This document shows positions 27,137 to 35,976 of a stretch of DNA of 50,020 bases, piece after piece. Below the pieces are notes generated by a model. The model was given only the letters and a program-made list of their open reading frames with translations. It was not told the DNA's origin and did not search any database. Source of the DNA: Fluviicola sp. (GTDB lineage: Bacteria > Bacteroidota > Bacteroidia > Flavobacteriales_D > Crocinitomicaceae); contig NVXV01000013.1 of assembly GCA_002734085.1 (NCBI GenBank), positions 57,354-107,373 of the forward strand, given 5' to 3'. The translations under genes and the position numbers were made by a program. Every line of letters begins with the position of its first letter. Within the stretch, counting starts at the first letter, position 1.

Positions 27137-28347
27137 AATTGAGAGTCTGTTTTATGTGAAAACTTATTTCTTAGAAAAGGAAAAATGGCAAGTGCAAAAA
27201 TCAATGGTGTACTGGTATGTTTTTGACTAAAAAGAACAACAAGAAGAGCGACAAAAAAAATTATTGGATATAACTTGTCCATAGAGTAAAGACTTGAATA
27301 ACCTTTCATTCCCTTGAATATTAAATATAAGTATAATAGGCCAAGTATCAATCCTGTATTAGCTACGAATCCAGGCCAACCGTATCCAGTGTCCTCTGCG
27401 GAAGTTATATCAGCAGAAGATTGACTAGCTAGTCCGCGTCCGAATAGCGGATACGTTGAAATAACATTTAAAGACTTGTATAGACCTATAAATCGACCTG
27501 CAGTTGCTGTCCCTTCAATATTAACCTTATTAGCAACCGATAATTGGTGTTCAACCTTTGATGACATAAACTCCGTTTCGTTGTATACGTAAAAAAAAGT
27601 AAATAAAAGAAATGAAGATGCTGCAATTTTAACAATAAGGTTTGATCTTGCTACTAAAAACGTGTACAAAAATATTAATATTCCAATGGCGAAATAAGCT
27701 GTTGTAGACATAGTAGCTAATATGGAAATCAGGAAAATTCTACTGTATTTATTGATGAATTTACCCGTTACCAATGCAGAAAAATACCAGCTATAAATCA
27801 TTAATACAGCGAATGCGCCAGGTTCATGCCAAAAGCCTGCGAATCTATTTATTCCATACGACTGATCATCTTCATAGGTGAATAGTATAATAGACTTCCG
27901 TTTAGCTTCAAAGGAATCTAAGCGAAGTTGATTTGGAAGTTGAGACATAAAAGCATCAAATTGAGGAAAAGTGATAATCCCAACCCATATAACTAATGTC
28001 ATTATAGTCCAAATATAAATGAATTTGACAAAATGTTTATGAAAATCAATTGGCAATAAGGCTATTATTGTTAAGGGAATAACAAATTGATAAAGTGGGT
28101 ATTTAATTATGAAATAGAGGTTTACTCTATCAAAAATAAACATTTGAATCACGTAAATAAGTAAGAAAAATAGTAAAAACATTACTAATTTCTCCTGCTT
28201 AAAATAATTCTGTTTCTGATTAAGGTAAAAAACTATGAGTAATAATATTACTCCAAGTTTAACAACTGGATCATCCGAGAAAAAATTAATACCAGATGTT
28301 GCAACAAGTAAAAATATTAAAGTCGAATTCCTCAAAAGTTCTTTCAT
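27133..28347 (-). CDS. Wzy-like O-antigen/capsule polymerase
   Basis: This 404-residue protein has about ten hydrophobic segments and a large polar loop in the middle (about residues 140-175). That loop contains SYGINRFAGFWHEPGAFAVL, a phrase common in Wzy/O-antigen-ligase-type proteins, followed by GRFIGLYKSLNVISTYPLFGRG. Proteins of this type join flipped repeat units in the periplasm. Sequence conservation in Wzy is low, so the call rests on topology, the WHEPG phrase and position between GT2 and capE. It is the only polymerase candidate seen in the window. It has 4-bp overlaps on both sides. Confidence 0.8.
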   Translation of the reverse strand: MKELLRNSTLIFLLVATSGINFFSDDPVVKLGVILLLIVFYLNQKQNYFKQEKLVMFLLFFLLIYVIQMFIFDRVNLYFIIKYPLYQFVIPLTIIALLPIDFHKHFVKFIYIWTIMTLVIWVGIITFPQFDAFMSQLPNQLRLDSFEAKRKSIILFTYEDDQSYGINRFAGFWHEPGAFAVLMIYSWYFSALVTGKFINKYSRIFLISILATMSTTAYFAIGILIFLYTFLVARSNLIVKIAASSFLLFTFFYVYNETEFMSSKVEHQLSVANKVNIEGTATAGRFIGLYKSLNVISTYPLFGRGLASQSSADITSAEDTGYGWPGFVANTGLILGLLYLYLIFKGMKGYSSLYSMDKLYPIIFFVALLVVLFSQKHTSTPLIFALAIFPFLRNKFSHKTDSQL

Positions 28348-29219
28348 AAATTAAATTTGAGTCGATAATATTTCAAAAGAACCTTAATGAGATATTTAAG
28401 GTTAAATTTTAATTTTTGGTTATTGCCTTCAAGCGTATTGATTTTTTTGAGAATAGCTACTTTTTGAGCAAAATTTACTTCTTTAATCAAATTATTTAAT
28501 ATGTAAATTTTATTCTTGTTCATTTTTATTAAATCGAATCCAACATTATAAGATAATGACTTTTCATTTCTTCTATAGACACACATAACTTCATCTAAAT
28601 AATGAATATCTCCGTATTTTGAAGATGCTAGTAGCTGCAACGTCCAATCACCATTGTATACAGTTTTATACCAATCTGGTATTTGGGTTACTAATTTTTT
28701 TCTAAAAACCATGCTAGCTGAAGGGATAAACCACTTATCCAAAATATCATCAAAAGCAAATATGGATTTCTCAAATGATTTCGGAGTATTGAAAAACTCA
28801 TCCTGTTTTTTTAGATATTCATATTTTACTAAAGCATTGTGCGTTGACATTGCAACAGACGGGTTATGATCTAATATTTCAATTTGTTTATTTAATTTTA
28901 AATTATCAGTCCAGAAATCATCGCCTTCGCACCAAGCAATGTATTCGCCTTCACATTTTTTTAACGCCCAGTCCAGATTTCTAATTGGACCGAGATTTTT
29001 ATCGTGTCGAAAATACTTTATATTGAAATTATCAGGACAATTTGAAATATAATGTTCTATAATATTGCCAGTATTGTCCGGAGAACAATCTTCTGCAATT
29101 ATTATTTCAACATTAAAAGATACTTTTTGACTTAAAATACCTTTAATTGTTTCTTCAATATAATCTGCTTGATTATATGTTATTATACAGACACTTACTT
29201 TATATTCGGGATTCAACAA
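28344..29219 (-). CDS. GT2-family glycosyltransferase
   Basis: The protein has 291 residues. The GT-A fold starts at once with KVSVCIITYNQADYIEETI. EIIIAEDCSPDNT holds the first nucleotide-binding Asp, and IAWCEGDDFWT gives the DXD-like metal site. A later GDWTLQLLASSKYG may hold the catalytic base. It is an inverting transferase using an NDP-sugar in the cytoplasm. The start codon is TTG at 29219: an in-frame stop lies only four codons upstream, and there is no nearby ATG. It overlaps the polymerase gene by 4 bp and begins 2 bp after the fucosyltransferase stop. Confidence 0.88.
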   Translation of the reverse strand: MLNPEYKVSVCIITYNQADYIEETIKGILSQKVSFNVEIIIAEDCSPDNTGNIIEHYISNCPDNFNIKYFRHDKNLGPIRNLDWALKKCEGEYIAWCEGDDFWTDNLKLNKQIEILDHNPSVAMSTHNALVKYEYLKKQDEFFNTPKSFEKSIFAFDDILDKWFIPSASMVFRKKLVTQIPDWYKTVYNGDWTLQLLASSKYGDIHYLDEVMCVYRRNEKSLSYNVGFDLIKMNKNKIYILNNLIKEVNFAQKVAILKKINTLEGNNQKLKFNLKYLIKVLLKYYRLKFNL

Positions 29220-29221
29220 AT

Positions 29222-30133
29222 TTAAATTTTAGACCAATTATTTAAAATTAGTGAGCTTTTTTGATAATTATTTTGAGCTTTTTTGTCATTGTACCATTTG
29301 ATGGGTGCAATAATTTTTGGATTTGGGTTGTTATTTAAAAATGCTCCCCACCAACTAAAAGTACTATTTGCAATGATTTGGCCTTTACAATTTGCCATCA
29401 AATATAAGTCCTCTACATCTCCTTTTGTCGAATATTTATTAAGTTGTGTTGAGTTAATACTTACAATGACTTTATTCGTTACATCTTTGAAAGTATTCAT
29501 CACATAATCGGTATCATTTGAGAAGAAGTAAAAAATAACATCTTCCATACTTTCTTGCATTTCTTTTATCGCTGGTAAATAATAAGATTCATTCAAATTG
29601 TTGAAGTACGGATTTCCGACGTAATCACCTCTTCGAACATGTACAGATATTGAATTACAAGTTTGAATATTTTTTAGAACCTGTTTAGATTCATCGCTTA
29701 AATGTATAGGTGTAAACATTCTAGTCAATTCACCTCTATAGTTCTTAAAGAAATCCGGGTTAACAAACCAGTCGTCAAACAAGTAGCAAGTGTCGTGAAT
29801 TTCTCGGTTCATAATATTCTTTAAGGAAGAAGCTTTAACCACTTCAAACAAATCATTATCTTTTTTGAAAATATTTAAAAGCTTAAGAACTCTTTTCTGT
29901 GACTTTTTATTTTTCAAATAACTTTTTAATAACTCCTTTTTTCTCTTACTGATCTCGTTAATTTCCAAGTCATAGTATTCTAATCGATAAATGTCGTTAT
30001 ACCGAGATTCATTGTAAAAGGATAAATCAAATTTCAAATCTAAATTATGTTTTTTACAAAACGAATAGGCTGAAGCATATTGAAATAGCTGATTACCTAA
30101 ACCTCCTTTTAATCTAACGATTACCTCGCCCAT
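29222..30133 (-). CDS. GT11 alpha-1,2-fucosyltransferase-like enzyme
   Basis: This 303-residue protein has the GT11 signature set: VRLKGGLGNQLFQYA at the N-terminus (7-20), HVRRGDY at 165-171, and NSTFSWWGAFL at 256-266. Known members transfer L-fucose from GDP-L-Fuc, usually in alpha-1,2 linkage. The Gmd gene in the same locus would supply the precursor GDP-4-keto-6-deoxymannose, but no GDP-fucose synthase is visible here. The start overlaps the flippase gene by 13 bp. Family assignment is strong; the linkage is inferred. Confidence 0.9.
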   Translation of the reverse strand: MGEVIVRLKGGLGNQLFQYASAYSFCKKHNLDLKFDLSFYNESRYNDIYRLEYYDLEINEISKRKKELLKSYLKNKKSQKRVLKLLNIFKKDNDLFEVVKASSLKNIMNREIHDTCYLFDDWFVNPDFFKNYRGELTRMFTPIHLSDESKQVLKNIQTCNSISVHVRRGDYVGNPYFNNLNESYYLPAIKEMQESMEDVIFYFFSNDTDYVMNTFKDVTNKVIVSINSTQLNKYSTKGDVEDLYLMANCKGQIIANSTFSWWGAFLNNNPNPKIIAPIKWYNDKKAQNNYQKSSLILNNWSKI

Positions 30134-31491
30134 ATATCTTTTGCTTTGTTTGTAATAATTAGCTTATACTGTGTGAAGAATAGTGCGATCCCAATAGCTT
30201 GAAAGAAAATCATAGGTAAAAGAATACTTGATAGACCGAACTGTAATTTATAAAAAAGATATATTAGAGGGAAATACATAATAACTTGAAAAACCAGAAA
30301 GTAGAACTGCAATTTTATTTTTCCAATTCCATTTAGAAACAGTGTGAAAACCGAACCCAGCATACTCAAAAGTCCTGACAATGCCATAACGATGACTAAA
30401 GTTTTAGGTACTTCTACCTGACCTTTTGTCCAAACGCTAAAGAAGTAAGGTTGTGCGATTATCAAAAATATACTTGCAAGAACACCAAGTAACCAAATAT
30501 AGAAAAGTGATTTAATCGTTTTTTTTATCCAATCATACTCTCCCTTGACGTAGGCTTCTGTAAAAGCAGTAAGATACGGAGTGAGGGCAATCATAAAAAA
30601 TATTGAAATAAAAGACATATATCTCAAAGAAAGATTATATACCGTTACCTCTTCAGGACCAAATAATTGAATGACTACAATGAGAGCAGATTTAGCAACA
30701 ATCATATACATAATTTGATTTATGAAAAACCAGCCCCCTAGCTTTAATAGAGGCAGAGATTCCCTTATATTCACATACTTAAATTTTGGTTTTAAATGAC
30801 TTAAGGATTTACGAAAAAATAAGAAATTGCCAATTAAAAAAATCAATGCAGTATTACTTCCATAGATTAGACATAAATAAAACAATGACCCTGAATCACT
30901 AGATGATGTTTTGACTAAAATATAGATAAAAAGTAAACTATATATTTGAGCTATAAGCCCCATTATGTCGTTTATGGCATGTCTTTGCATAGCTTGAAGT
31001 ATAGAAGATAAAATCTTTACTACAAATCCGACACAAAAAAAGAAGAAAACAACACCAACAGAGCGATATAGAACTGTACTTGAAACTTTTTGAGTATTAA
31101 AAACCTCATTCCAAGGAATAAATGGTGAAAGAATTATAAAAAGAATTAATAAGCCAAGAGAGATGACGCCTAATATAAAAATAGAAGAACTAATATAGGT
31201 GCGAGCTTTTTCTAGATTACCTCTAGCCAGTTCCTCTGATAGTTTGTTCCTCAACCCGTTACCTAAACCAATATCAAAAAATGCAAACCACGCAATTATA
31301 GAGGATATTGTCATCCAAATACCATATTCAATTTTCCCAATGTAGTTTAAGGTAATCGGGACAATCAAAAAACTAATTCCAATTGAAATAATTTTTGTAA
31401 AGACAGATACAATGACATTTTTTTTTGCTCGTTTAGAACGGGCATCTCCACCTGTAAAAAATCTTTTTAATTTTACTTTAATTAGACTCAA
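30121..31491 (-). CDS. Wzx-type polysaccharide flippase (first copy)
   Basis: The protein has 456 residues and 12 or so membrane segments. After a basic N-terminal stretch, KNVIVSVFTKIISIGISFLIVP and IGKIEYGIWMTISS match the start of the PST/MATE-like exporters. It would flip the lipid-linked repeat unit for Wzy-type polymerisation. It shows only family-level resemblance to the flippase at 5010, so the two are not recent duplicates. The 4-bp overlap with the aminotransferase upstream and 13-bp overlap with the fucosyltransferase downstream place it firmly in the operon. Confidence 0.88.
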   Translation of the reverse strand: MSLIKVKLKRFFTGGDARSKRAKKNVIVSVFTKIISIGISFLIVPITLNYIGKIEYGIWMTISSIIAWFAFFDIGLGNGLRNKLSEELARGNLEKARTYISSSIFILGVISLGLLILFIILSPFIPWNEVFNTQKVSSTVLYRSVGVVFFFFCVGFVVKILSSILQAMQRHAINDIMGLIAQIYSLLFIYILVKTSSSDSGSLFYLCLIYGSNTALIFLIGNFLFFRKSLSHLKPKFKYVNIRESLPLLKLGGWFFINQIMYMIVAKSALIVVIQLFGPEEVTVYNLSLRYMSFISIFFMIALTPYLTAFTEAYVKGEYDWIKKTIKSLFYIWLLGVLASIFLIIAQPYFFSVWTKGQVEVPKTLVIVMALSGLLSMLGSVFTLFLNGIGKIKLQFYFLVFQVIMYFPLIYLFYKLQFGLSSILLPMIFFQAIGIALFFTQYKLIITNKAKDIWAR

Positions 31492-32588
31492 CCCTTAAAA
31501 AATAATGATATTTCTCGGCAAATTCGTAAAACCTGATTATTTGTAAGTTGAGCTGCTGAGGGAAGCCATAAACCCTTTTCACCAACGAGTTCAGACACCT
31601 TGTGTTGACCGTTGACCTGATAAGCCATTTGTTTGTTTATTGGTGGATACATTTCTCTAGTACCTATTCCTTGTTCTTTCAATTGTTGTTGTAATCTTTC
31701 ACGATCTTCTACTAAAATATCTATAAACCATGGCGTTGTGCAGGTTAAGTCTTGTTCAAAAAAGGTTACTTGTTTAAGATGGGAAAGTTCTTCTTTGTAT
31801 AGAGAGTAAATTTCTTTTTTTCTTTCTACTCGCTCAGACAACTTCTTCATTTGTTCGTTACCTATGACTGCTTGTAATTCAGTGAATTTAAAATTAAAAC
31901 CAATAGTATCATGAATATCATTACCGCCGCCGCTTCTACCGAAATCTTTAAGTCTCCTTAATTTATTTGCCATTTCATCGCTGTTTGTAATAATTGCGCC
32001 TCCTTGACCTGTTGAAATTATTTTAGGAGCACTGAATGAAAAACTACCAGCTAACCCAACAGTACCTTGATGACGCCCATCAGGGAAGCGTGACCCTAAA
32101 GATTGTGCTGCATCCTCTAATAATATTAAATCGTGTTTTTTTGCTAGATCAACAAACTTTTGTATACCTGATTTAGAGTTTCGACCATTAGCGTTTACAT
32201 ACATTATGGCTTTCGTTTTAGAAGTAATTGCATTTTCAATTAATGAAACATCCATGCAAAGAGTTTCTGGTTCCACATCTACGAAAACAGGAATAGCTCC
32301 AAACATTTTGACAGAGTTGGGAGTAGCAATCATAGTATAATTTGGTACTATTACTTCATCACCAGCCTTTATTCCCGCTGCTATGGCCATCAATGTTAAA
32401 CTTATCGTACCATTATTAACAACAACGCAGTGTTTAGCACCTGTATATTCAGCTATTCTTTGCTCAAATCTTTTGGTATGTTTAAACTCTGTAAGCCAAC
32501 CATCTTCTTCCATATATTCGTTGATGGCTTTCTTTTCTTCTGTACCAAACCAGGGCTCCATTTGGTTAATAAAACTATTATCTCTCAT
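31488..32588 (-). CDS. DegT/DnrJ/EryC1 sugar aminotransferase
   Basis: This 366-residue PLP enzyme has VVVNNGTISLTLM (56-68), EDAAQSLGS (158-166) and the PLP-binding Lys in SFSAPKIISTGQGGAI (K189). The family transaminates keto sugars on nucleotide carriers. Its position next to a hexapeptide acyltransferase and one cassette away from Gmd fits a GDP-4-keto-6-deoxymannose 4-aminotransferase (perosamine-type). A dTDP-linked substrate cannot be excluded. It is a different branch from the VioA-like enzyme at 36237, whose Lys motif differs. It overlaps the acyltransferase gene by 11 bp. Confidence 0.85.
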   Translation of the reverse strand: MRDNSFINQMEPWFGTEEKKAINEYMEEDGWLTEFKHTKRFEQRIAEYTGAKHCVVVNNGTISLTLMAIAAGIKAGDEVIVPNYTMIATPNSVKMFGAIPVFVDVEPETLCMDVSLIENAITSKTKAIMYVNANGRNSKSGIQKFVDLAKKHDLILLEDAAQSLGSRFPDGRHQGTVGLAGSFSFSAPKIISTGQGGAIITNSDEMANKLRRLKDFGRSGGGNDIHDTIGFNFKFTELQAVIGNEQMKKLSERVERKKEIYSLYKEELSHLKQVTFFEQDLTCTTPWFIDILVEDRERLQQQLKEQGIGTREMYPPINKQMAYQVNGQHKVSELVGEKGLWLPSAAQLTNNQVLRICREISLFFKG

Positions 32589-33132
32589 TCTTAAATTGTT
32601 TTTCGAGTTTTAATATAGATTCACTATCTCGGTTCTTTATTTTCCTAGCTGGAATGCCAGCATAAAGACAATATTCGTCCAAATCTGTATTAACCAAAGA
32701 AAGAGCTCCTACACAAGCTCCTTCGTGAAAAGTAATATTGGGTAAAACAACAGAACCTGCACCAACGATGCAGTGTTTACTCAATACGATATTACCAATT
32801 TGAACATTTCCTTTAAATTCAGCAGGTACTAATGGTGTTGCTAAACCATCTAGATAGTCGTCAGAGCCAGCAGATAAAATTGTATTAGGAGCTAGGGTAG
32901 AGAACTCATTCATTTCTACAAATGCCTGCTTTCCACCAATTATTTTACATCCAGATGAAATATGAACATAATTATGAATTTTTAGAGAAGTCGAAATATA
33001 GGTGAAATCATCTATAATAACATTATCTCCTAATTCGACGAGCTCAGGGTAGCGAATCCTTACGGTTTTTCCAATAATGACATTTTTCCCGCATGATTTT
33101 AAATCTGCCCTATTGAAAAATATATTTTCCAA
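32578..33132 (-). CDS. Left-handed beta-helix (hexapeptide) acyltransferase
   Basis: The protein has 184 residues. Hexapeptide turns run from about residue 15 to 160: VIIGKTVRIRYPELVELGDNV, YVHISSGCKI, VQIGNIVLSKHCIVGAGSVVLP (read in parts), ending in YAGIPARKIKNR, a phrase common to sugar O- and N-acetyltransferases. It probably acetylates the amino group made by the adjacent aminotransferase, using acetyl-CoA. The start is TTG at 33132, directly abutting the stop of the cupin gene; no ATG is available before the first helix turn. The specific acceptor is an inference from context. Confidence 0.82.
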   Translation of the reverse strand: MENIFFNRADLKSCGKNVIIGKTVRIRYPELVELGDNVIIDDFTYISTSLKIHNYVHISSGCKIIGGKQAFVEMNEFSTLAPNTILSAGSDDYLDGLATPLVPAEFKGNVQIGNIVLSKHCIVGAGSVVLPNITFHEGACVGALSLVNTDLDEYCLYAGIPARKIKNRDSESILKLEKQFKNER

Positions 33133-33531
33133 TTAAAATTTTGTTTTATCAGTTTCCACATCAATAAAAGGACCGTTCTTAGCCTCGATAATCTGCGTGC
33201 CTTCTTCCAATATTTCATATCCATGACCACCGTAAGCAACAACAGCTAAATCACCTTCTTTTATTACAAAATCCTGAAGGTAGTTATGGTCATCATCGTA
33301 GAGTAATACCCGCATTGATCCTCTCTTAACGTAAGTCATTTCCTGTGTGCGCATGGCAGACCTTTCAAAATCTTTATGCACATGAGAGGCTAATTTCTTT
33401 CCTTTAGGATACCACCATGACCCAACTTGAATAAATAATTCATCTGGCGTTATAAAATTTAAACCTTCCACCCAATCTTCATCTCGGTAGATTATTGCTA
33501 AAATTTTTTCTTTATGTTTAATTGTTTCCAT
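33133..33531 (-). CDS. Cupin-domain protein of unknown specificity
   Basis: This 132-residue single cupin contains FIQVGSWWYPKGKKLASHVHKDFE (read in parts) with two candidate metal histidines (SHVHK), QEMTYVKRGSMRVLLYDD and GDLAVVAYGGHGYEI. It does not show the sugar 3,4-ketoisomerase (FdtA) pattern, so I do not assign that role. In this position, between an RmlC-like epimerase and an acyltransferase, involvement in nucleotide-sugar processing is plausible but unproven. Gaps to neighbours are 0 and 9 bp. Confidence 0.65.
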   Translation of the reverse strand: METIKHKEKILAIIYRDEDWVEGLNFITPDELFIQVGSWWYPKGKKLASHVHKDFERSAMRTQEMTYVKRGSMRVLLYDDDHNYLQDFVIKEGDLAVVAYGGHGYEILEEGTQIIEAKNGPFIDVETDKTKF

Positions 33532-33540
33532 TTTATTTTA

Positions 33541-34074
33541 TTATTTATCTCTATTAGATAATATTGGATTATTGTTAGGCCACTCTATACCTAATTCAGG
33601 ATCATTCCATTTAAGAGTGAATTGATCTTCAGCATCTAAATACTCTCCAAGGTAAGCAAGCTTGTAATGATAAATTGCTACATCACTGTGTACATAAAAA
33701 GCATTTCCTACACCAGGTGGTAGTAAGATCAATTTAGGGGTATTATCATTAATTTTAAACGATTGCCACTTTTTGTAAGATGGGGATTTACTTCTGTTAT
33801 CTACAACGACTTGAGTAATGTCTCCATAGACTGCAGTTACAAGTTTCCACGACTTTGTATCACCATGTATTCCTCTGAGCACTTTATTTAAGGATTTAGA
33901 AAATTTGTCGTGTTTAAAATCTAAATGACTTGGAATTAATTCTTTGTAAACATCTTTATAAAATGTCGTAAATAATGTTCCCCTTTCATCAGTATGTACT
34001 GATGGGGTAATAATTTTCACACCATCTATTGTTTTTGACTCTGAAACTTCAAAATCTTTTATTTTACTACTCAT
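33541..34074 (-). CDS. RmlC-like sugar 3,5-epimerase
   Basis: The protein has 177 residues, the usual size for RmlC. It contains DERGTLFTTFYKD, NKVLRGIHGDTKSWKLVTAVYG (catalytic His in RGIH), LLPPGVGNAFYVHSD and WNDPELGIEWP. RmlC acts on dTDP-4-keto-6-deoxyglucose; related enzymes act on other nucleotide 4-keto sugars, including GDP-linked ones. Here no RmlA/B/D is present and the gene begins 2 bp after gmd, so a GDP-linked substrate deserves consideration. The substrate is not determined by the sequence. Confidence 0.8.
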   Translation of the reverse strand: MSSKIKDFEVSESKTIDGVKIITPSVHTDERGTLFTTFYKDVYKELIPSHLDFKHDKFSKSLNKVLRGIHGDTKSWKLVTAVYGDITQVVVDNRSKSPSYKKWQSFKINDNTPKLILLPPGVGNAFYVHSDVAIYHYKLAYLGEYLDAEDQFTLKWNDPELGIEWPNNNPILSNRDK

Positions 34075-34076
34075 AA

Positions 34077-35117
34077 TTAATATATTTCAGTTCCACCGTA
34101 ATCGTCATATTTTAAATCATATTTTACCATACCTTCAACCAATTGATCAAAGGAAATTTTCGATTTCCATTCTAGTTCTTTTATTGCCTTTTCTGGATTA
34201 CCCCATAACAGTTCTACTTCAGCAGGTCTGAAATATCTTTCACTAACCACAACCAGTATCTTTCCTGTTTCAACATTTATTCCTTTTTCAGAAACTCCAT
34301 TTCCTGTCCATTCAATTTGTATTCCAACTACATTGAAAGCTTTTTCAACAAATTCTCTTACAGTGAATGTTTGTCCTGAGGCAATCACATAGTCTTTTGG
34401 TTTTTCTTGTTGCAGCATTAACCACATAGCTTCAACATAATCTTTAGCATGACCCCAATCTCTTTTTGCATCAAGGTTACCCAGAACTAATTTATCTTGT
34501 TTACCATTTATGATATTAGCGACAGCCTTAGTGATTTTTTTTGTTACAAAAGTCTCACCTCTTCTTGGAGACTCATGGTTAAATAAAATACCATTACATG
34601 CATATAAATCATAGGACTCTCGGTAGTTAACTGTTATCCAGTAGGCGTATAATTTTGCAGCTCCGTAGGGAGATTTCGGATAGAAAGGTGTATCTTCATC
34701 CTGTGGAGCAGTTTCTGGAATACCACCAAACAACTCTGAAGTTGATGCCTGATAATACTTTGTATCAACACCAGTATCTCGTATGGCATCTAGTAATCTA
34801 ATGGCCCCAATTGCATCCACTTCACCAGTATATTCGGGTACCTCAAAGGAAACTGCTACATGTGATTGAGCGCCCAAATTATATACCTCGTCTGGTTGGA
34901 TTTTAGAAATCAAACGGTGTAGATTACTTGAATCAGCTAAATCACCATGATAGGTATGAAATAAAGGGTGTTCCCAAACATTTTTATGCAATCGCTGAGA
35001 TGTGAATACTGACGATCGTCGAATTATAGCGTGAACTTCATAACCCTTCTCTAGCAGTAATTCTGCAAGATAGGATCCATCTTGACCAGTAACACCGGTA
35101 ATAAAAGCCTTTTTCAT
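34077..35117 (-). CDS. gmd: GDP-mannose 4,6-dehydratase
   Basis: This 346-residue extended SDR enzyme is readily recognised by [22 protein letters not shown] at the N-terminus (read in parts), [41 protein letters not shown] (Tyr and Lys of the active site) and [16 protein letters not shown]. It converts GDP-D-mannose to GDP-4-keto-6-deoxy-D-mannose, the branch point to GDP-L-fucose, GDP-perosamine, GDP-rhamnose and related sugars. It starts the cassette that continues with the RmlC-like gene 2 bp downstream. It is separated by 113 bp from the formyltransferase gene upstream. Confidence 0.95.
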   Translation of the reverse strand: MKKAFITGVTGQDGSYLAELLLEKGYEVHAIIRRSSVFTSQRLHKNVWEHPLFHTYHGDLADSSNLHRLISKIQPDEVYNLGAQSHVAVSFEVPEYTGEVDAIGAIRLLDAIRDTGVDTKYYQASTSELFGGIPETAPQDEDTPFYPKSPYGAAKLYAYWITVNYRESYDLYACNGILFNHESPRRGETFVTKKITKAVANIINGKQDKLVLGNLDAKRDWGHAKDYVEAMWLMLQQEKPKDYVIASGQTFTVREFVEKAFNVVGIQIEWTGNGVSEKGINVETGKILVVVSERYFRPAEVELLWGNPEKAIKELEWKSKISFDQLVEGMVKYDLKYDDYGGTEIY

Positions 35118-35230
35118 TTTTATACTCTAATCAATTTTTATGTAATTATTAAGATCATTTTCATCAGAATTGAAACCTATAACTCTTCTAGGTAGTCCAG
35201 TTCATCACACATTTCAACTGTTGTTTGCTG

Positions 35231-35965
35231 CTATTCTCTTTTTAGTTCTAACTTTAAATGAATTTTATTTCCTTTATCATCAATGATATAAGCGTTTGCA
35301 TAATCACCGTGTGTTAATGCGCGAAGTTTATTAATATGATTCCTGAATGTGTCTTTATCATCCAAGTCAATTTCACATAGATCATCAAAATCTTTCTTCA
35401 AATTTAAATTTCCTTCTCCTTTTATTTTGGTTTCGTATTTAGAATTAAGAATCTTCACAAGATTTGCGGACAATAACTCCATTTCAATATCCAAAATTTT
35501 ATTATAAGCTGATAAAGAAGTATCCCACATTTCAATTTTGACTTCTTTTTGGCATATTATTGGTCCATGGTCAAGATGGTCATCAATTTCATGTATTGTA
35601 GCACCACATGGTAAAGAATTTAAAATTGAAAAAACTTGGGGAAACCAACCCCTATTATTTGGGTTTAATCCAGGATGAACATTGATACACTTAACATTAT
35701 TTACAAGTTTTGAAGGAAATATCTGCTTGCAATGTAATGAAAAAATCATATTGTATTTTCCTATTAGAAAGTCAACTTCATCCTTCACTTTTATAGGTTG
35801 AATCCAATCGCTATGCTTAAATTTCTCAACAAACGTTTTATTATTGAAACTAAACGCATAATTAAATTTAAAGTCTGAATTATTGTCCAAACCTTTTTCT
35901 TTAATTAAGTTCTTAAAACGATTTAATAATTTGTCATTGTCTGTAAGTAATAAAATATCTTTCAT
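35231..35965 (-). CDS. VioF-like dTDP-4-amino-4,6-dideoxyglucose N-formyltransferase
   Basis: This 244-residue protein has the formyltransferase catalytic pattern: Asn95 and His97 in INVHPGLNPNNRGWFPQVF (94-112) and Asp132 in DHLDHGPII. The HPGLNPNNRGWFPQVFSI form is typical of the VioF/sugar N-formyltransferase branch, which uses N10-formyl-tetrahydrofolate to formylate the 4-amino group of dTDP-Qui4N. The C-terminal 60 residues (RALTHGDYANAYII region) resemble the small beta domain of the family. The VioA-like aminotransferase two genes upstream supplies the matching amino sugar. No RmlA/RmlB in the window. Confidence 0.85.
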   Translation of the reverse strand: MKDILLLTDNDKLLNRFKNLIKEKGLDNNSDFKFNYAFSFNNKTFVEKFKHSDWIQPIKVKDEVDFLIGKYNMIFSLHCKQIFPSKLVNNVKCINVHPGLNPNNRGWFPQVFSILNSLPCGATIHEIDDHLDHGPIICQKEVKIEMWDTSLSAYNKILDIEMELLSANLVKILNSKYETKIKGEGNLNLKKDFDDLCEIDLDDKDTFRNHINKLRALTHGDYANAYIIDDKGNKIHLKLELKRE

Positions 35966-35976
35966 TTGATACCTTT

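Noticed and set aside
31488-34074. The FdtA/FdtB/FdtC pathway for dTDP-Fuc3NAc
   Set aside because: The cupin at 33133 does not show the ketoisomerase pattern and the other cupin is RmlC-like, so the 3-amino route is not supported by the sequence, although it is not excluded.
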